Of a DNA stretch of 64,000 nt, positions 8,671 through 17,370 are shown piece after piece. How positions within the stretch are numbered: position 1 is the stretch's first letter; the number at the start of each line of letters is the position of its first letter. The notes below the pieces were generated by a model. The model saw nothing but the letters and a program-made list of their open reading frames with translations. It was not told the origin of the DNA and made no database searches. The translations under genes were made by a program, and so were the position numbers. The DNA comes from Enterobacter ludwigii (lineage in GTDB: Bacteria > Pseudomonadota > Gammaproteobacteria > Enterobacterales > Enterobacteriaceae): assembly GCF_001750725.1 (NCBI RefSeq), contig NZ_CP017279.1:372001-436000 (forward strand). Direction: 5' to 3'.

Positions 8671-9453
8671 TTAAAGGCCTGTTTTATCGAGCCATCTGGA
8701 CAGACGCTGGGCCAGTTCATCCGGTTTTTCCAGAGGAATAAGATGTCCACAACCGTCAACATAATCCACACAGGTTCCGGTTAGCCTGGCGAGTTCTTCT
8801 GCCTCCTCTGTTGAACGCAGCCGATCATGTTTCGCTGCAATAACGTAGGTCGGGCATGAAATGGGTTCTAATGTTATTCGCTCGCGGTTTAGCCCTGACT
8901 GAACTCTGAATACATCGGCTCCCAGCCTTTTTCCCATATTACGGATTTTCTCAATAATGGCCGTATTACTGGCGAGATCAGCATGAAGTGATTTTCTAAT
9001 GGCCGTTGTGCTCAGCCCACTAAATTCTCTGGAGGAATTGATATTCGCTGCAGCAACACGGGTATTTATCTGTTCTGCCGAATCCTCTCGGAGAGATGTG
9101 GCAATGAGGATCATCGCCGCTGTCCGTTCCGGAAAAGCCTCATAAATAGCTCTGGCAACATAACCACCTAGCGAAAAGCCGGCCAGCACAAAACGCTCCG
9201 GTAGTTTCCGGACTATGTCAGCGGCAATATCCTGGATTGTGGTTCCCTGGCCCAGGCTTGCAGGTATAAAGAGCCTGCGCTCGGGAAATGCGGTGATAAA
9301 ATCGTCCCACAATGTTTCATCAAGCATAAATCCCGGGATAAGTACCACAGGAAGGTTCTCTGCATTCATCGGCAAGTCCCATTTTCTGGCCGCAGTGCCA
9401 TTGCCAGGGTTTCTGAATCTGTAAACATAGCCTATTGCAGTTGATGAAGACAT
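8671..9453 (-). CDS. Alpha/beta hydrolase
   Basis: Hydrolase of the alpha/beta fold with an N-terminal LIPGFMLDETLWDDF (oxyanion loop), nucleophile elbow GFSLGG, an acid region near AAKHDRLRS and catalytic His in GCGHLIPLEKP. The frame stays open upstream to 9543, but those first codons lie inside a dispersed repeat (9482-9532) and are unlikely to be coding. Possible starts are ATG 9453 (used here) or ATG 9369, which begins MNAENLPVVLIPG and fits the family N-terminus better but lacks a good ribosome binding site. The substrate is unknown. It lies downstream of a RidA-type gene on the same strand. Confidence 0.8.
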   Translation of the reverse strand: MSSSTAIGYVYRFRNPGNGTAARKWDLPMNAENLPVVLIPGFMLDETLWDDFITAFPERRLFIPASLGQGTTIQDIAADIVRKLPERFVLAGFSLGGYVARAIYEAFPERTAAMILIATSLREDSAEQINTRVAAANINSSREFSGLSTTAIRKSLHADLASNTAIIEKIRNMGKRLGADVFRVQSGLNRERITLEPISCPTYVIAAKHDRLRSTEEAEELARLTGTCVDYVDGCGHLIPLEKPDELAQRLSRWLDKTGL

Positions 9454-9481
9454 TGTCGTCTCGTCGAGGTCTGCCGTTTGT

Positions 9482-9532
9482 TCGTAGCAGACCTTGCGGC
9501 GCTTAAGTCGATCCGGTTCGTGCCTGAGGTGA
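9482..9532 (+). repeat. Dispersed double-hairpin repeat, copy A (diverged)
   Basis: Aligns with copy B (25731-25800) over TCGTAGCAGACCTTGCGGCG and on through GTCGATCCG and GTGCC, with scattered substitutions. The second hairpin is degenerate. Confidence 0.65.
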
Positions 9533-9552
9533 TTTGGGGACACACGGTGGTA

Positions 9553-9936
9553 CTATTTTTTAGCCACAATCCGCATTTCCACCAGCGCATTTTCTGGAAT
9601 GAACGCTGATACGCCTATCGCGGTCCATGCCGGGTAGGGTGCCTTTACATATTCATCTTTCACTTTAGAAAAAACGTCTATATGTTTTTTTAGATCAATA
9701 TGAAAAGTGGTCATCTCAAGAATATTTTCATACCCTAAGCCTGCGGCTTTCAAATAAACACCAAGCTTATAAAACGCATCATGGAATTGTTCTTCCGGAT
9801 GCTGACTTATCGGTTTGTCCTTCCGTGCCGCGGTAACACCAGAGAGATACACCGTGCCATCTGCTTCGATGACAGGCGAGAAGTGCCAGTCATCGAAATA
9901 GTGTTGGAATTCTTCAGGGACTATCGATTTTTTCAT
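9553..9936 (-). CDS. RidA/YjgF/YER057c-family protein
   Basis: A 127-residue member of the RidA superfamily, close to the usual 125-130 length. Family features are VYLSGVTAARKD, the central EEQFHDAFYKLGVYLKAAGLGYENILEMTTFHIDL, and YPAWTAIGVSAFIPENALVEMRIVA. RidA proper hydrolyses reactive enamine/imine intermediates using an Arg in the C-terminal EI.AVA.R motif; here the terminal segment VEMRIVAKK keeps an Arg two residues after the Glu but differs at the canonical position. It may therefore belong to another RidA subfamily with unknown activity. The start ATG follows a GAGAAAAA stretch. It lies between the MFS pump and the hydrolase gene, all on the minus strand. Confidence 0.85.
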   Translation of the reverse strand: MKKSIVPEEFQHYFDDWHFSPVIEADGTVYLSGVTAARKDKPISQHPEEQFHDAFYKLGVYLKAAGLGYENILEMTTFHIDLKKHIDVFSKVKDEYVKAPYPAWTAIGVSAFIPENALVEMRIVAKK

Positions 9937-10043
9937 GATTTTTTCTCAGGTTGATGCAGGAGTACGTGCTATGGGTAAACGGCACGCTGGGGAGGAACAT
10001 GGGCAAGGATGTCCACGCCTCAGCCAGTTGATTGTCTGTTACG

Positions 10044-11501
10044 TTACTTGATAGAGGCGCCGCTCGCAGCAGAAAATAAACCGGAGGCCTGCCGGATAAG
10101 CCGGATGCTTAGCGCGGCACCCGTGGCCAGGCATATCGCCATCGCCAGAAGGGCGACGATAAAGGCATGCGTAATATTTGCACCGCTTCTGCCGGTGTCC
10201 AGCATGCTGTAAAAAATGCCACCGATGACGGCGACGCTCAGCGCAGTGCTGATTTGGAGTGTCGAGCTGGTTACTCCGGCAATCATGCCTGAAAACGCCG
10301 GTGCAACGCGGCCTGTCACCATCCGGACCAGCGTCGGCATCGCCAGTCCCTGGCCGAGGCCGGTGATAAAAAGCAATACGGCGAGTGGCAGCATGGACGG
10401 TGCGCTACCCGTCATGGTATGGGCAATCAACCCTGCCAGGCCTGCTAACCCCAACGTCTCGCATCCCATCCCGATTGCGCTCAGGTAATTGCCGACAAAA
10501 CGCCTCAGATAAGGTGTTAGCAACGGACCGATCAGAAAACCCACGCCAAAAGGCAGAAAAAGCAGGCCCGCAGTCAGGGCGTTTAACTGCAACGCATCTT
10601 GTAGATAAACGGAGAACAAAAGAAAGAAGGCCCCGATAGAATAAAACAGCAAAACGATCGCCAGCCCCTGGCCCAGCCCCGGTGCGCGTAACACGACCGG
10701 ATCAAGCAGAGGCGAACCGCCGTTCTGGCTAAGGCGACGCTCATAACGCCATAACAGCGACGCCAGCAGCGGGACAGCCAGAAATGACAGCCATGTCCAC
10801 CAGGGCCATCCCGCTTCACGGCCTTCAATTAACGGCACAATCAGCGCACTCAACGTGGCGGTCGCCAGTAACATGCCGACCGGGTCCAGTCGTTGTGCGG
10901 ATGGCGCACGCGTCTCTTTCAGCAGTGGCAACCCGAAGAGAATGACCAGCAGCGCCACCGGCAAGTTAACGAGAAAAATAGCGCGCCATCCCAGGTGAAA
11001 CAGATCCGCTGAGATCAGGATACCGCCCACTACCTGCCCGATAACCGAGGCGAGGCCAAATACAGCGCCATAGATACTCAACGCGAACGGTTTTTCCGCT
11101 TCCGGAAAAATGGCCTGTACGGAAGCCAGTGCCTGAGGCGCCATAATCGCGGCCGTAGCACCCTGTAACACGCGTCCACTAATCAGTACCCATGGTGACC
11201 AGGCTAAACCGCACAGCAGCGATGCCGCCGCAAAACCGATAAGCCCTATAAAAAACATCTTCCCACGACCATAAATATCACCCAGACGGCCGCCGGTAAT
11301 TAAGGTTACGGCATACACGGCTGCATAGGACGAAATGACCAGCTGTTCAGCAGAGGAAGAGGCGCTCAGCTCGTCCTGAATAGCAGGCAGCGCAACATTG
11401 ACGATAAAAAAATCGAGCGGGGGCAAAAATGCGCCAACCAGCAGGATGACAAACATTGCCCAGCGACGCGGCTCGGCTTGCGGGAGGATAGGGGTCGACA
11501 T
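10044..11501 (-). CDS. MFS drug-type efflux pump (DHA2, 14 TM)
   Basis: A 485-residue transporter with about 14 hydrophobic segments. It has the DHA2-family first-helix pattern LDFFIVNVALPAIQDEL, motif A between TM2 and TM3 (GGRLGDIYGRGKMF) and motif C-like glycines in TM5 (GAVFGLASVIGQVVGG). Such pumps export hydrophobic drugs or dyes by proton antiport; the substrate is unknown. ATG 11501 has GGAG six bases upstream and is preferred to GTG 11513. It starts 49 bases after the SDR gene on the same strand and is likely co-transcribed with it, under the divergent LysR at 12411. Confidence 0.88.
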   Translation of the reverse strand: MSTPILPQAEPRRWAMFVILLVGAFLPPLDFFIVNVALPAIQDELSASSSAEQLVISSYAAVYAVTLITGGRLGDIYGRGKMFFIGLIGFAAASLLCGLAWSPWVLISGRVLQGATAAIMAPQALASVQAIFPEAEKPFALSIYGAVFGLASVIGQVVGGILISADLFHLGWRAIFLVNLPVALLVILFGLPLLKETRAPSAQRLDPVGMLLATATLSALIVPLIEGREAGWPWWTWLSFLAVPLLASLLWRYERRLSQNGGSPLLDPVVLRAPGLGQGLAIVLLFYSIGAFFLLFSVYLQDALQLNALTAGLLFLPFGVGFLIGPLLTPYLRRFVGNYLSAIGMGCETLGLAGLAGLIAHTMTGSAPSMLPLAVLLFITGLGQGLAMPTLVRMVTGRVAPAFSGMIAGVTSSTLQISTALSVAVIGGIFYSMLDTGRSGANITHAFIVALLAMAICLATGAALSIRLIRQASGLFSAASGASIK

Positions 11502-11550
11502 GGAACACTCCACAGGTAACGGTTATGTGCAGAGATTGAGAGGCAGGGCG

Positions 11551-12297
11551 TTAGCGCATGCCACCGGAGGCAAGAATCACCTCACCGGTGATCCATCCCG
11601 CATCGTCTGATGCGAGAAATGAGACGATTGGCGCAACATCCTGCACCTGACCGATGCGGCCGAGTGGGGTCTGCTTTTCATTCCATGTCTGGAAGTCCGA
11701 GTTCATCGCGCCTGCACTATGACTGCCTTCCGTTTCGATAAGGCCAGGGTTGACCGCGTTGACGCGAATTCCCCGGGGGCCGAGTTCTCGTGACAGTACC
11801 CCGGTAATAGCATCGATCGCCCCTTTGGTGCCGCTGTAGATGGCACTCTCGGCGATAAAGACGCGGGTGACGAACGAACTGATGTTAATGATGCTGCCGC
11901 CTTTATTCAGATGCGGCGCAGCAGCGCCGGACATTAACAGCGGGCCCAGAACATTGATGTCGAATTGTCTGCGGTAGAGTGCCTCTGTGCTCTCTTCAAT
12001 GCGGGCGAACTCATAAATGCCGGCGTTGTTCACCACAATGTCCAGCCGCCCGAAAATGTCGATGGCCGCGTTAACCAGCGCCTCAACCTCAGCCTGACGG
12101 GTGACATCCGCCGCGACCGCTACCGCCTGCCCACCGGCAGCCTGTATATCGGCAACGACGTGATCAGCACTACTTTTGCCTGACGCGTAATTGACAATGA
12201 CCTTCGCGCCGTCAGCCGCCAGTTGACGGGCAATCCCGGCTCCGATGCCTTTGGAACCACCGGTTACAATCGCCACTTTGTCTTTTAATTTGTACAT
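11551..12297 (-). CDS. SDR-family NAD(P)-dependent oxidoreductase
   Basis: A 248-residue classical short-chain dehydrogenase: cofactor motif TGGSKGIGAG at residues about 12-21, NNAG motif, catalytic Ser (ISS), YxxxK (YSGTKGAID) and the C-terminal SFLASDDAGWITGEVILASGG. ATG 12297 is preferred because AGGA sits nine bases upstream and it matches the family N-terminus (MYKLKDKVAIVTGG). The frame remains open to 12381 without support. Substrate unknown. It is divergent from a LysR regulator, a common regulator/target arrangement, and precedes the MFS pump. Confidence 0.88.
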   Translation of the reverse strand: MYKLKDKVAIVTGGSKGIGAGIARQLAADGAKVIVNYASGKSSADHVVADIQAAGGQAVAVAADVTRQAEVEALVNAAIDIFGRLDIVVNNAGIYEFARIEESTEALYRRQFDINVLGPLLMSGAAAPHLNKGGSIINISSFVTRVFIAESAIYSGTKGAIDAITGVLSRELGPRGIRVNAVNPGLIETEGSHSAGAMNSDFQTWNEKQTPLGRIGQVQDVAPIVSFLASDDAGWITGEVILASGGMR

Positions 12298-12410
12298 GTC
12301 ATTCATTTCCTGACTGGGGGGTGAGGACGCTATAGTGATATCGACAAAGTTGTTTTGGAACTGCCACTTTTGTATATTCAATGTTCATTTTTGTACGGTG
12401 AGACACTGGC

Positions 12411-13280
12411 ATGGAATGGGGCGACGTCCGGGTATTTCTTGCAGTTATGCGTAAGGGCTCTTTCGGCGAGGCGGCACGAAGCCTGGGTGTGAGCCATCCG
12501 ACGATTGGTCGCCGGATAAAGGCGCTTGAGGAAGAGGCGCAGCAAGCGCTATTTCGCCGGACACAGGAGGGTCTGGTTCTGACCGACGCTGGCGACAGGG
12601 TGCTGAAGCTGGCAGAAGCGATGGAAAACTCCGCGCTGGCGATGGAGCGGCGTCTCGCCGGTAATCACGAACGTCTTGAAGGGATATTGCGGATCTCTTC
12701 AGCAGAGTGGTTTGCCAACTATGTACTCGCACCTGTCCTGGAGGAACTGACGCGCCGCCATCCGGCGATTGTGCCGGAGCTTATCGCAAGCTACCGCCTA
12801 CTTAACCTGTCGCGGCGTGATGCCGACATTGCGTTTCGCATCGTTCCCTTTACCGAACCGGATATTGTCCAGCGCCGCCTGATGCGCATCCCCTATGCGC
12901 TATATGGAACGCCGGAAATCGCCGATATCGCCCGACACGATCCGGCCGCAGTGGGGCTTATTCTGATGAACACGGCACAATCCCACTTCTCTGACGTCGC
13001 CTGGCTGCTCGACAGGTTCCCCCAGTCACGACGTGTGTTCACCAGTACCAGCCGGGCCGTACAGGCACAGATGTGCCAGCGCGGAATGGGCATCGCCGTG
13101 TTACCGCGCCCGCTTGGTGATGCCATCACCGGCTTAGCGGCTATCAGCATGCCGGAGCCACCGCCGTCCAAAGATATATGGGTAGGGTATCACTCTGACC
13201 TCCGGCATATGGATCGCCTGCGGGTTATGCTGGATATCGCCGATGCGATGCTTGCCGATCCCGCGGCGCCGTCAACGTGA
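12411..13280 (+). CDS. LysR-family transcriptional regulator
   Basis: A 289-residue LysR regulator with an N-terminal winged helix-turn-helix (FGEAARSLGVSHPTIGRRIKALEEE) and a C-terminal effector-binding domain. It is divergent from the SDR-MFS genes and probably controls them. In the shared 113-base promoter region, the phrases CACTTTTGTA and TTCATTTTTGTA recur 17 bases apart, possible half sites. The shape of the effector domain resembles regulators that act on a single adjacent oxidoreductase gene; the inducer is unknown. Confidence 0.88.
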   Translation: MEWGDVRVFLAVMRKGSFGEAARSLGVSHPTIGRRIKALEEEAQQALFRRTQEGLVLTDAGDRVLKLAEAMENSALAMERRLAGNHERLEGILRISSAEWFANYVLAPVLEELTRRHPAIVPELIASYRLLNLSRRDADIAFRIVPFTEPDIVQRRLMRIPYALYGTPEIADIARHDPAAVGLILMNTAQSHFSDVAWLLDRFPQSRRVFTSTSRAVQAQMCQRGMGIAVLPRPLGDAITGLAAISMPEPPPSKDIWVGYHSDLRHMDRLRVMLDIADAMLADPAAPST

Positions 13281-13299
13281 GCGACGGTTTACGCAGCCA

Positions 13300-14208
13300 T
13301 TAAGCGTTCACCTCAAAGCGTTCCCGATAGAGAGAAACCAGCCAGTCTACAAAAATCCGGACACGGGGAGACAGCTGTCGGTGCTGTGGATAGATAGCCG
13401 AAAGTTGCATGGCCGGGCTTTTCCAGTCGCTTAACACTTCCTGTAGCAGGCCATCCCGAAGGGCATCGTCCACATGATAACGTGGAAGCTGAACCAGCCC
13501 GCATCCACGCAACGCGCAAATAACGTAATTCTCTGCGTCATTCACTGTCATCCAGCCTTTGGTCGGATAGCTTTTCTCTTTACCGTTAACAATGAGTTCC
13601 AGAGGATAGTTCTTACCCCGGCTGGTGGAAAAGAAATTGACGCTCTGGTGAGAAAGCAGATCGTCAGGGGTCATCGGTCGGCCGTGCTTACGAAGATAGT
13701 CCGGACTGGCGCAGATAACCTGAGGCATCTGGGCTAAAGGCCGGGCAATTAATGATGAATCAAAGAGCTTGCCCGCGCGTACGGCGCAGTCAACGCCTTC
13801 CCGAATCAGATCGACCAGACGATCCCCACTGCTGATAACCAGCCTGATGGCGGGATAGCGGGCGTGAAACTCGTCAATACGGGGCAGTACAATGCGGGTT
13901 GCATGGGCCCCGTGAAGATTCACGCGCAAAATCCCCTGTGGTCTTACGCCGGAATGACGCAGGGAAGACTCCGCATCGTCCAGTTCAGAAAGAATATGCA
14001 CGCAGCGTTCATAAAATGCCTCGCCATCCAGCGAGGCCCGCACGTGTCTGGTCGTCCGCTCCAGCAGACGACACTCCAGGTTTTTCTCCAGGCTTTTTAT
14101 TGCATTGCTGGCCGTCGCTCTGGGGATCCCTAGCTGGTCCGCGGCCTGACTGAAGCTTTGAAGCTCTACAATGCGGGTGAAGAGCAGCATGGTATCAAAT
14201 TTATCCAT
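13300..14208 (-). CDS. LysR-family transcriptional regulator
   Basis: A 302-residue LysR protein of the YafC/DsdC-like branch: DNA-binding region FSQAADQLGIPRATASNAIKSLEK, then RLLERTTRHVRASLDGEAFYERC, and an effector domain from about 90. ATG 14208 is used; a GTG one codon upstream (14211) is equally possible, with AGGA near. It is divergent from the SDR gene at 14334, which it likely regulates. Its 3' end faces the 3' end of the LysR gene at 12411, leaving only 19 bases between them. Confidence 0.87.
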   Translation of the reverse strand: MDKFDTMLLFTRIVELQSFSQAADQLGIPRATASNAIKSLEKNLECRLLERTTRHVRASLDGEAFYERCVHILSELDDAESSLRHSGVRPQGILRVNLHGAHATRIVLPRIDEFHARYPAIRLVISSGDRLVDLIREGVDCAVRAGKLFDSSLIARPLAQMPQVICASPDYLRKHGRPMTPDDLLSHQSVNFFSTSRGKNYPLELIVNGKEKSYPTKGWMTVNDAENYVICALRGCGLVQLPRYHVDDALRDGLLQEVLSDWKSPAMQLSAIYPQHRQLSPRVRIFVDWLVSLYRERFEVNA

Positions 14209-14333
14209 CACGGATCCTGAAGGCGATTATTAACGATAATGGAATTATGTTATCAAATATCACCCATTTATCTCTCCCGCTAAAACATTAATATCTCCAT
14301 TCAGACCCCCTTTCACTGAAACCGGAGAGAACG

Positions 14334-15071
14334 ATGGACAAAGTCAATAAAACTGCCCTTGTTACGGGCGGTTCCCGTGGTATCGGCCGCGCCATTGCTG
14401 AGCGTCTCGCGCGGGACGGTTTTACCACTATCGTGAATTACGCAGGTAATGCCGAGGCGGCAGAGCAAACCGTGCAGAGCATCGTCGCTAAAGGTGGCCG
14501 TGCGACGGCGATTCAGGCTGATGTTGCCAGCGAAGCGGACGTCAGCCACTTGTTCCAGCAAGCGAAAGCGGTTACCGGCAGACTGGATGTGGTGGTGCAC
14601 AGCGCGGGGATCATGCCAATGGCGAAGATTACCCCTGCCGGTCTTCACGATTTTGATCGTGTCATTCATACCAACCTGCGTGGCGCATTTCTGGTGCTGG
14701 CAAATGCTGCTGAAACCGTGAGTGAAGGCGGCAGAATCATTGCCCTTTCGACGAGCGTGATCGCCAAATCCTTCCCGGCTTATGGTCCCTATATCGCCTC
14801 AAAAGCAGGCGTGGAAGGGCTTGTACACGTGCTGGCAAACGAACTGCGGGGCAGAAATATCACCGTTAATGCCGTTGCTCCGGGCCCCACCGGGACTGAG
14901 CTCTTCTTTAACGGTAAGAGCGAAGAGCAGGTTGCGGCCGTTGCAAAACTGGCCCCGCTCGAGCGCATCGGTACCCCAGAAGAGATCGCCAGCGCAGTAG
15001 CGATGATCGCCGGTCCGGACGGGAGCTGGATCAACTCGCAGGTTATTCGTGTAAACGGTGGCTTCGCCTAA
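14334..15071 (+). CDS. SDR-family oxidoreductase
   Basis: A 245-residue short-chain dehydrogenase: TGGSRGIGRAIAERLA cofactor motif, HSAG (variant of NNAG), catalytic Ser in ALSTSV, Y-x-x-x-K (YIASKAG) and C-terminal GSWINSQVIRVNGG. The start follows GGAGAG at good spacing. The family reduces carbonyl groups or oxidises alcohols; this sequence resembles the 3-oxoacyl-ACP reductase-like group used for detoxifying small carbonyls. It is probably controlled by the divergent LysR regulator upstream. Confidence 0.87.
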   Translation: MDKVNKTALVTGGSRGIGRAIAERLARDGFTTIVNYAGNAEAAEQTVQSIVAKGGRATAIQADVASEADVSHLFQQAKAVTGRLDVVVHSAGIMPMAKITPAGLHDFDRVIHTNLRGAFLVLANAAETVSEGGRIIALSTSVIAKSFPAYGPYIASKAGVEGLVHVLANELRGRNITVNAVAPGPTGTELFFNGKSEEQVAAVAKLAPLERIGTPEEIASAVAMIAGPDGSWINSQVIRVNGGFA

Positions 15072-15158
15072 TCCCCCCGACAGGCGGATGCATACGCTTC
15101 CGGGGTAAATGAGCGATGAGGCCTGCACGGTCATGCCGCGCAGGCAATAGTCAATATC

Positions 15159-15283
15159 GTCAATACACCTGCGGGAAACGTCCCTTCCGGGTTGATATTG
15201 ATCCGACTGATGAGAGTGCGGCGGTGGTCAATGCCATTGCCGAGCGCATCCGCCAGCAATTTTTACAGCTGGCCTGCCGATAA
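15159..15283 (+). pseudogene. Decayed 3' end of a second SDR-type gene
   Basis: Translation gives V-N-T-P-A-G in one frame and then K-R-P-F-R-V-D-I-D-P ... VVNAIAERIRQQF in the next, ending in TAA at 15281. The two halves are joined by an apparent one-base loss near 15176. The phrase resembles the C-terminus of about 288-residue SDR oxidoreductases as I remember them (KRPFRVHIDP...VV.A.ADRIR). No upstream part remains. It lies between the intact SDR gene and the next LysR gene, so it is probably a relic of a deleted LysR target. Confidence 0.5.
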
Positions 15284-15303
15284 GATATTTGGATTTAAAG
15301 AGT

Positions 15304-16218
15304 ATGAAGAAAATGACCTCCCAGAACTTTTCCTGGGATGATTTGAAAACTGTTATGGCTATAGGTGAGCACGGTAATCTGTCACGCGCCGCAGATGCTC
15401 TGGGCATCAATCATTCCACCTTGTTTCGTCGGTTGGGGGCCATTGAGACGTCGCTGGCATTAGCCCTCTTTCTGCGTCGCCGTACCCACTACGTTCCGAC
15501 AAAAGCCGGAACCGCGCTGATCGCCCTGGGACACCGCATTGAAGAGGATATCCACTATGTTCTACAAAACATTGAAGAGGATGAATGCGGTTTTTCGGGG
15601 GAGATAAGGATCACCACGTCAGATGCCCTTTTGCAGGATTACCTTAACCCGCTGATCGCGTCATTTAGCCGGGTAAATCCCCACATTACCTTTCAGGTCT
15701 CGACAGGAAATGAATCCGTCAATTTGTTCGATGGCGGGGCGGATATCGCGTTTCGAGCCACCAGAGACATTCCGGAGCATCTTTCCGGCCGCAAGGTGGG
15801 ATCGGCGTTCTGGGCAGTGTATGGTTTACGTGAACAATGGGAAAAAAAGCAAGTCAATGCTATGGCGCTCACGGAGCATCGCTGGGTCTCCTTCCATTAC
15901 GCAATGTCTAAGTTAAACGCCTTTCTGTGGATTGAAAAAAATATTCCCGAGAAAAATATCACCTTTCGCGGCGACTCCGTTCTCAGTGTTGCGTCGGCAA
16001 TCTCAAGCGGGATTGGGATCGGTTTGTTACCCTGCATGCATGGCAATCAGATAGATAAACTGGCTCAGATTAGCCCCATCGTGGAGGGACTGGGTGAAGA
16101 CATTTGGCTGCTCGCGCATCCTGATGTAAGGAAATCAGCAAAAATAAGGGAATTTATGAATCACTGTTCCCACTATTTAGCAGAGAACAGAAAGAGAATA
16201 TTCGGACAAACATGTTAA
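15304..16218 (+). CDS. LysR-family transcriptional regulator
   Basis: A 304-residue LysR regulator with the helix-turn-helix at residues about 20-45 (NLSRAADALGINHSTLFRRLGAIE) and an effector domain that includes DIAFRATRDIPEHLSGRKVG. I chose ATG 15304; the frame opens at TTG 15289 and a third option is ATG 15313. Its own natural target may have been the decayed SDR relic just upstream, or the hydrolase gene downstream, with which it shares orientation. Base composition is lower in G+C than the preceding SDR gene. Confidence 0.85.
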   Translation: MKKMTSQNFSWDDLKTVMAIGEHGNLSRAADALGINHSTLFRRLGAIETSLALALFLRRRTHYVPTKAGTALIALGHRIEEDIHYVLQNIEEDECGFSGEIRITTSDALLQDYLNPLIASFSRVNPHITFQVSTGNESVNLFDGGADIAFRATRDIPEHLSGRKVGSAFWAVYGLREQWEKKQVNAMALTEHRWVSFHYAMSKLNAFLWIEKNIPEKNITFRGDSVLSVASAISSGIGIGLLPCMHGNQIDKLAQISPIVEGLGEDIWLLAHPDVRKSAKIREFMNHCSHYLAENRKRIFGQTC

Positions 16219-16255
16219 TTCCTTTTTTCATATAAAATTCATTAATATTTCACAG

Positions 16256-16293
16256 CGTTCATTTTTGCAATAAGCCCTTTGCAAAAATGAACG
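16256..16293. promoter_or_regulatory. Perfect 15-bp inverted repeat upstream of YcaC-like gene
   Basis: CGTTCATTTTTGCAA and its exact reverse complement are separated by 8 bases. No T tract follows on either strand, so a standard terminator is unlikely. It lies 96 bases before the hydrolase start, where it could be an operator or a leader hairpin. Part of the arm (GTTCATTTTTG) also occurs in the promoter region of the SDR gene near 12384. Confidence 0.55.
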
Positions 16294-16388
16294 GACAAAA
16301 GAATATTTTGTTTTGTATAGTTTTCCCGAGTTCACGAATCAGGTCCTTAATACACTGATAAATTTAAACAAACATCGCGGAAATTATT

Positions 16389-17036
16389 ATGACGATTAAA
16401 GCAACACCTGCAGCGGCCAGAAATCTGTTAAGCCCGGAAAACCATGCGCTGATCCTGCTGGATCACCAGAGCCAGATGGCGTTCAATGTGAAAAATATTG
16501 ATATCGGCCTGCTGAGACAAAATACTGCAGTCCTCGCGGAAACAGGTAAGGGGTTTAATATTCCGACCCTTGTTTCGACGATTTCACGCCATGATTTTGC
16601 GGGCCCGGTATTTCCTGAAGTTTCAGCGGTATTCCCGGATGACGCGTCGTACGTTAACCGATCCACCTCAAACGCATGGGAAGATGGTAATTTTGTTGAT
16701 GCCGTCAACAAACTGGAGCGCGACCGCCTGGTGTTTGCAGGTCTGTGGACCTCGGTCTGTCTGAATGGTCCGGTTCAGTCTGCCATTGAGCAAGGTTTTG
16801 ACGTCTATATAGTCACAGACGCCAGCGGTGACATGAGTGCAGAAGCTCATGAACGCGCTGTGCAACGCATGATTCAGGCTGGCGCAAAGCCGATTACTGC
16901 CCTGACTTACCTGCTTGAACTGCAACGTGACTGGGCACGTCATGAAACCTACGAACTGACCACTTCGATCAGCCAGAAACATGGCGGAGCGTTCGGTATT
17001 GGCATCCAGTATTGTGCAGATATGGTTCACGCCTAA
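16389..17036 (+). CDS. Isochorismatase-fold cysteine hydrolase (YcaC-like)
   Basis: A 215-residue hydrolase with the catalytic Asp25 (LLDHQ) and nucleophile Cys124 (GLWTSVCLNGPVQSAIEQGFDVYIVTDASG). An Arg/Ser-rich segment RSTSNAWED stands where YcaC has ARPGNINAWD, and the C-terminus ELQRDWARHETYE also follows YcaC. YcaC-type enzymes have unassigned substrates; related enzymes cleave isochorismate or small amides. It differs from entB, which carries the true isochorismatase of this window. A strong terminator follows at 17093. It stands alone after a LysR gene. Confidence 0.83.
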   Translation: MTIKATPAAARNLLSPENHALILLDHQSQMAFNVKNIDIGLLRQNTAVLAETGKGFNIPTLVSTISRHDFAGPVFPEVSAVFPDDASYVNRSTSNAWEDGNFVDAVNKLERDRLVFAGLWTSVCLNGPVQSAIEQGFDVYIVTDASGDMSAEAHERAVQRMIQAGAKPITALTYLLELQRDWARHETYELTTSISQKHGGAFGIGIQYCADMVHA

Positions 17037-17092
17037 GATAACTCGCCATACGATTTTTTTTGCTGGGGGAGTGGAATGACCGTATGGCCGGT

Positions 17093-17132
17093 ATGCGGGC
17101 AGGATGCAGTATTCCTGCCCGCATGTTTTTTC
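17093..17132 (+). terminator. Rho-independent terminator after the YcaC-like gene
   Basis: Perfect 12-bp stem (ATGCGGGCAGGA / TCCTGCCCGCAT, 8-nt loop) followed by GTTTTTTCT. It ends the hydrolase transcript. Within the 334-base gap 17037-17370, the only other structure I see is the promoter/palindrome at 17262-17290. Confidence 0.88.
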
Positions 17133-17261
17133 TGAGTTCTGTTCATCTTTCTTCGTTCCCCCTCGCTCGCCGTTTCGGCAGCCTGTCTTACCCCGAATTC
17201 TTTTGAAAACCATTCCGAACAAACATGGCATCCAGCATTGAGTAAAAAATGAGTGATGAAA

Positions 17262-17290
17262 TTGACACTAAACCTACCAACTGGTAGGTT
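17262..17290 (+). promoter_or_regulatory. Promoter with embedded TetR-type palindromic operator
   Basis: A consensus -35 TTGACA (17262-17267), 17-base spacer and weak -10 TAGGTT (17285-17290) overlap a palindrome with 8-bp arms, AACCTACC-AACT-GGTAGGTT (17271-17290). The layout is classic for a TetR-family repressor. The TetR gene at 19705 is the nearest candidate; a GGTAGGTTTTCG half-site at 19642-19653 just before it may be a second, weaker site. Confidence 0.6.
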
Positions 17291-17370
17291 GGTTTTCGTT
17301 CACTTTCCAGCCAACCGGATCCGGGCCTGAGAACGTTATTTTTTTACCTATGCGATAAGTGAGATCGGTA

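Noticed and set aside
9454..9543. N-terminal extension of the alpha/beta hydrolase
   Set aside because: It passes through dispersed repeat copy A and carries no hydrolase features.
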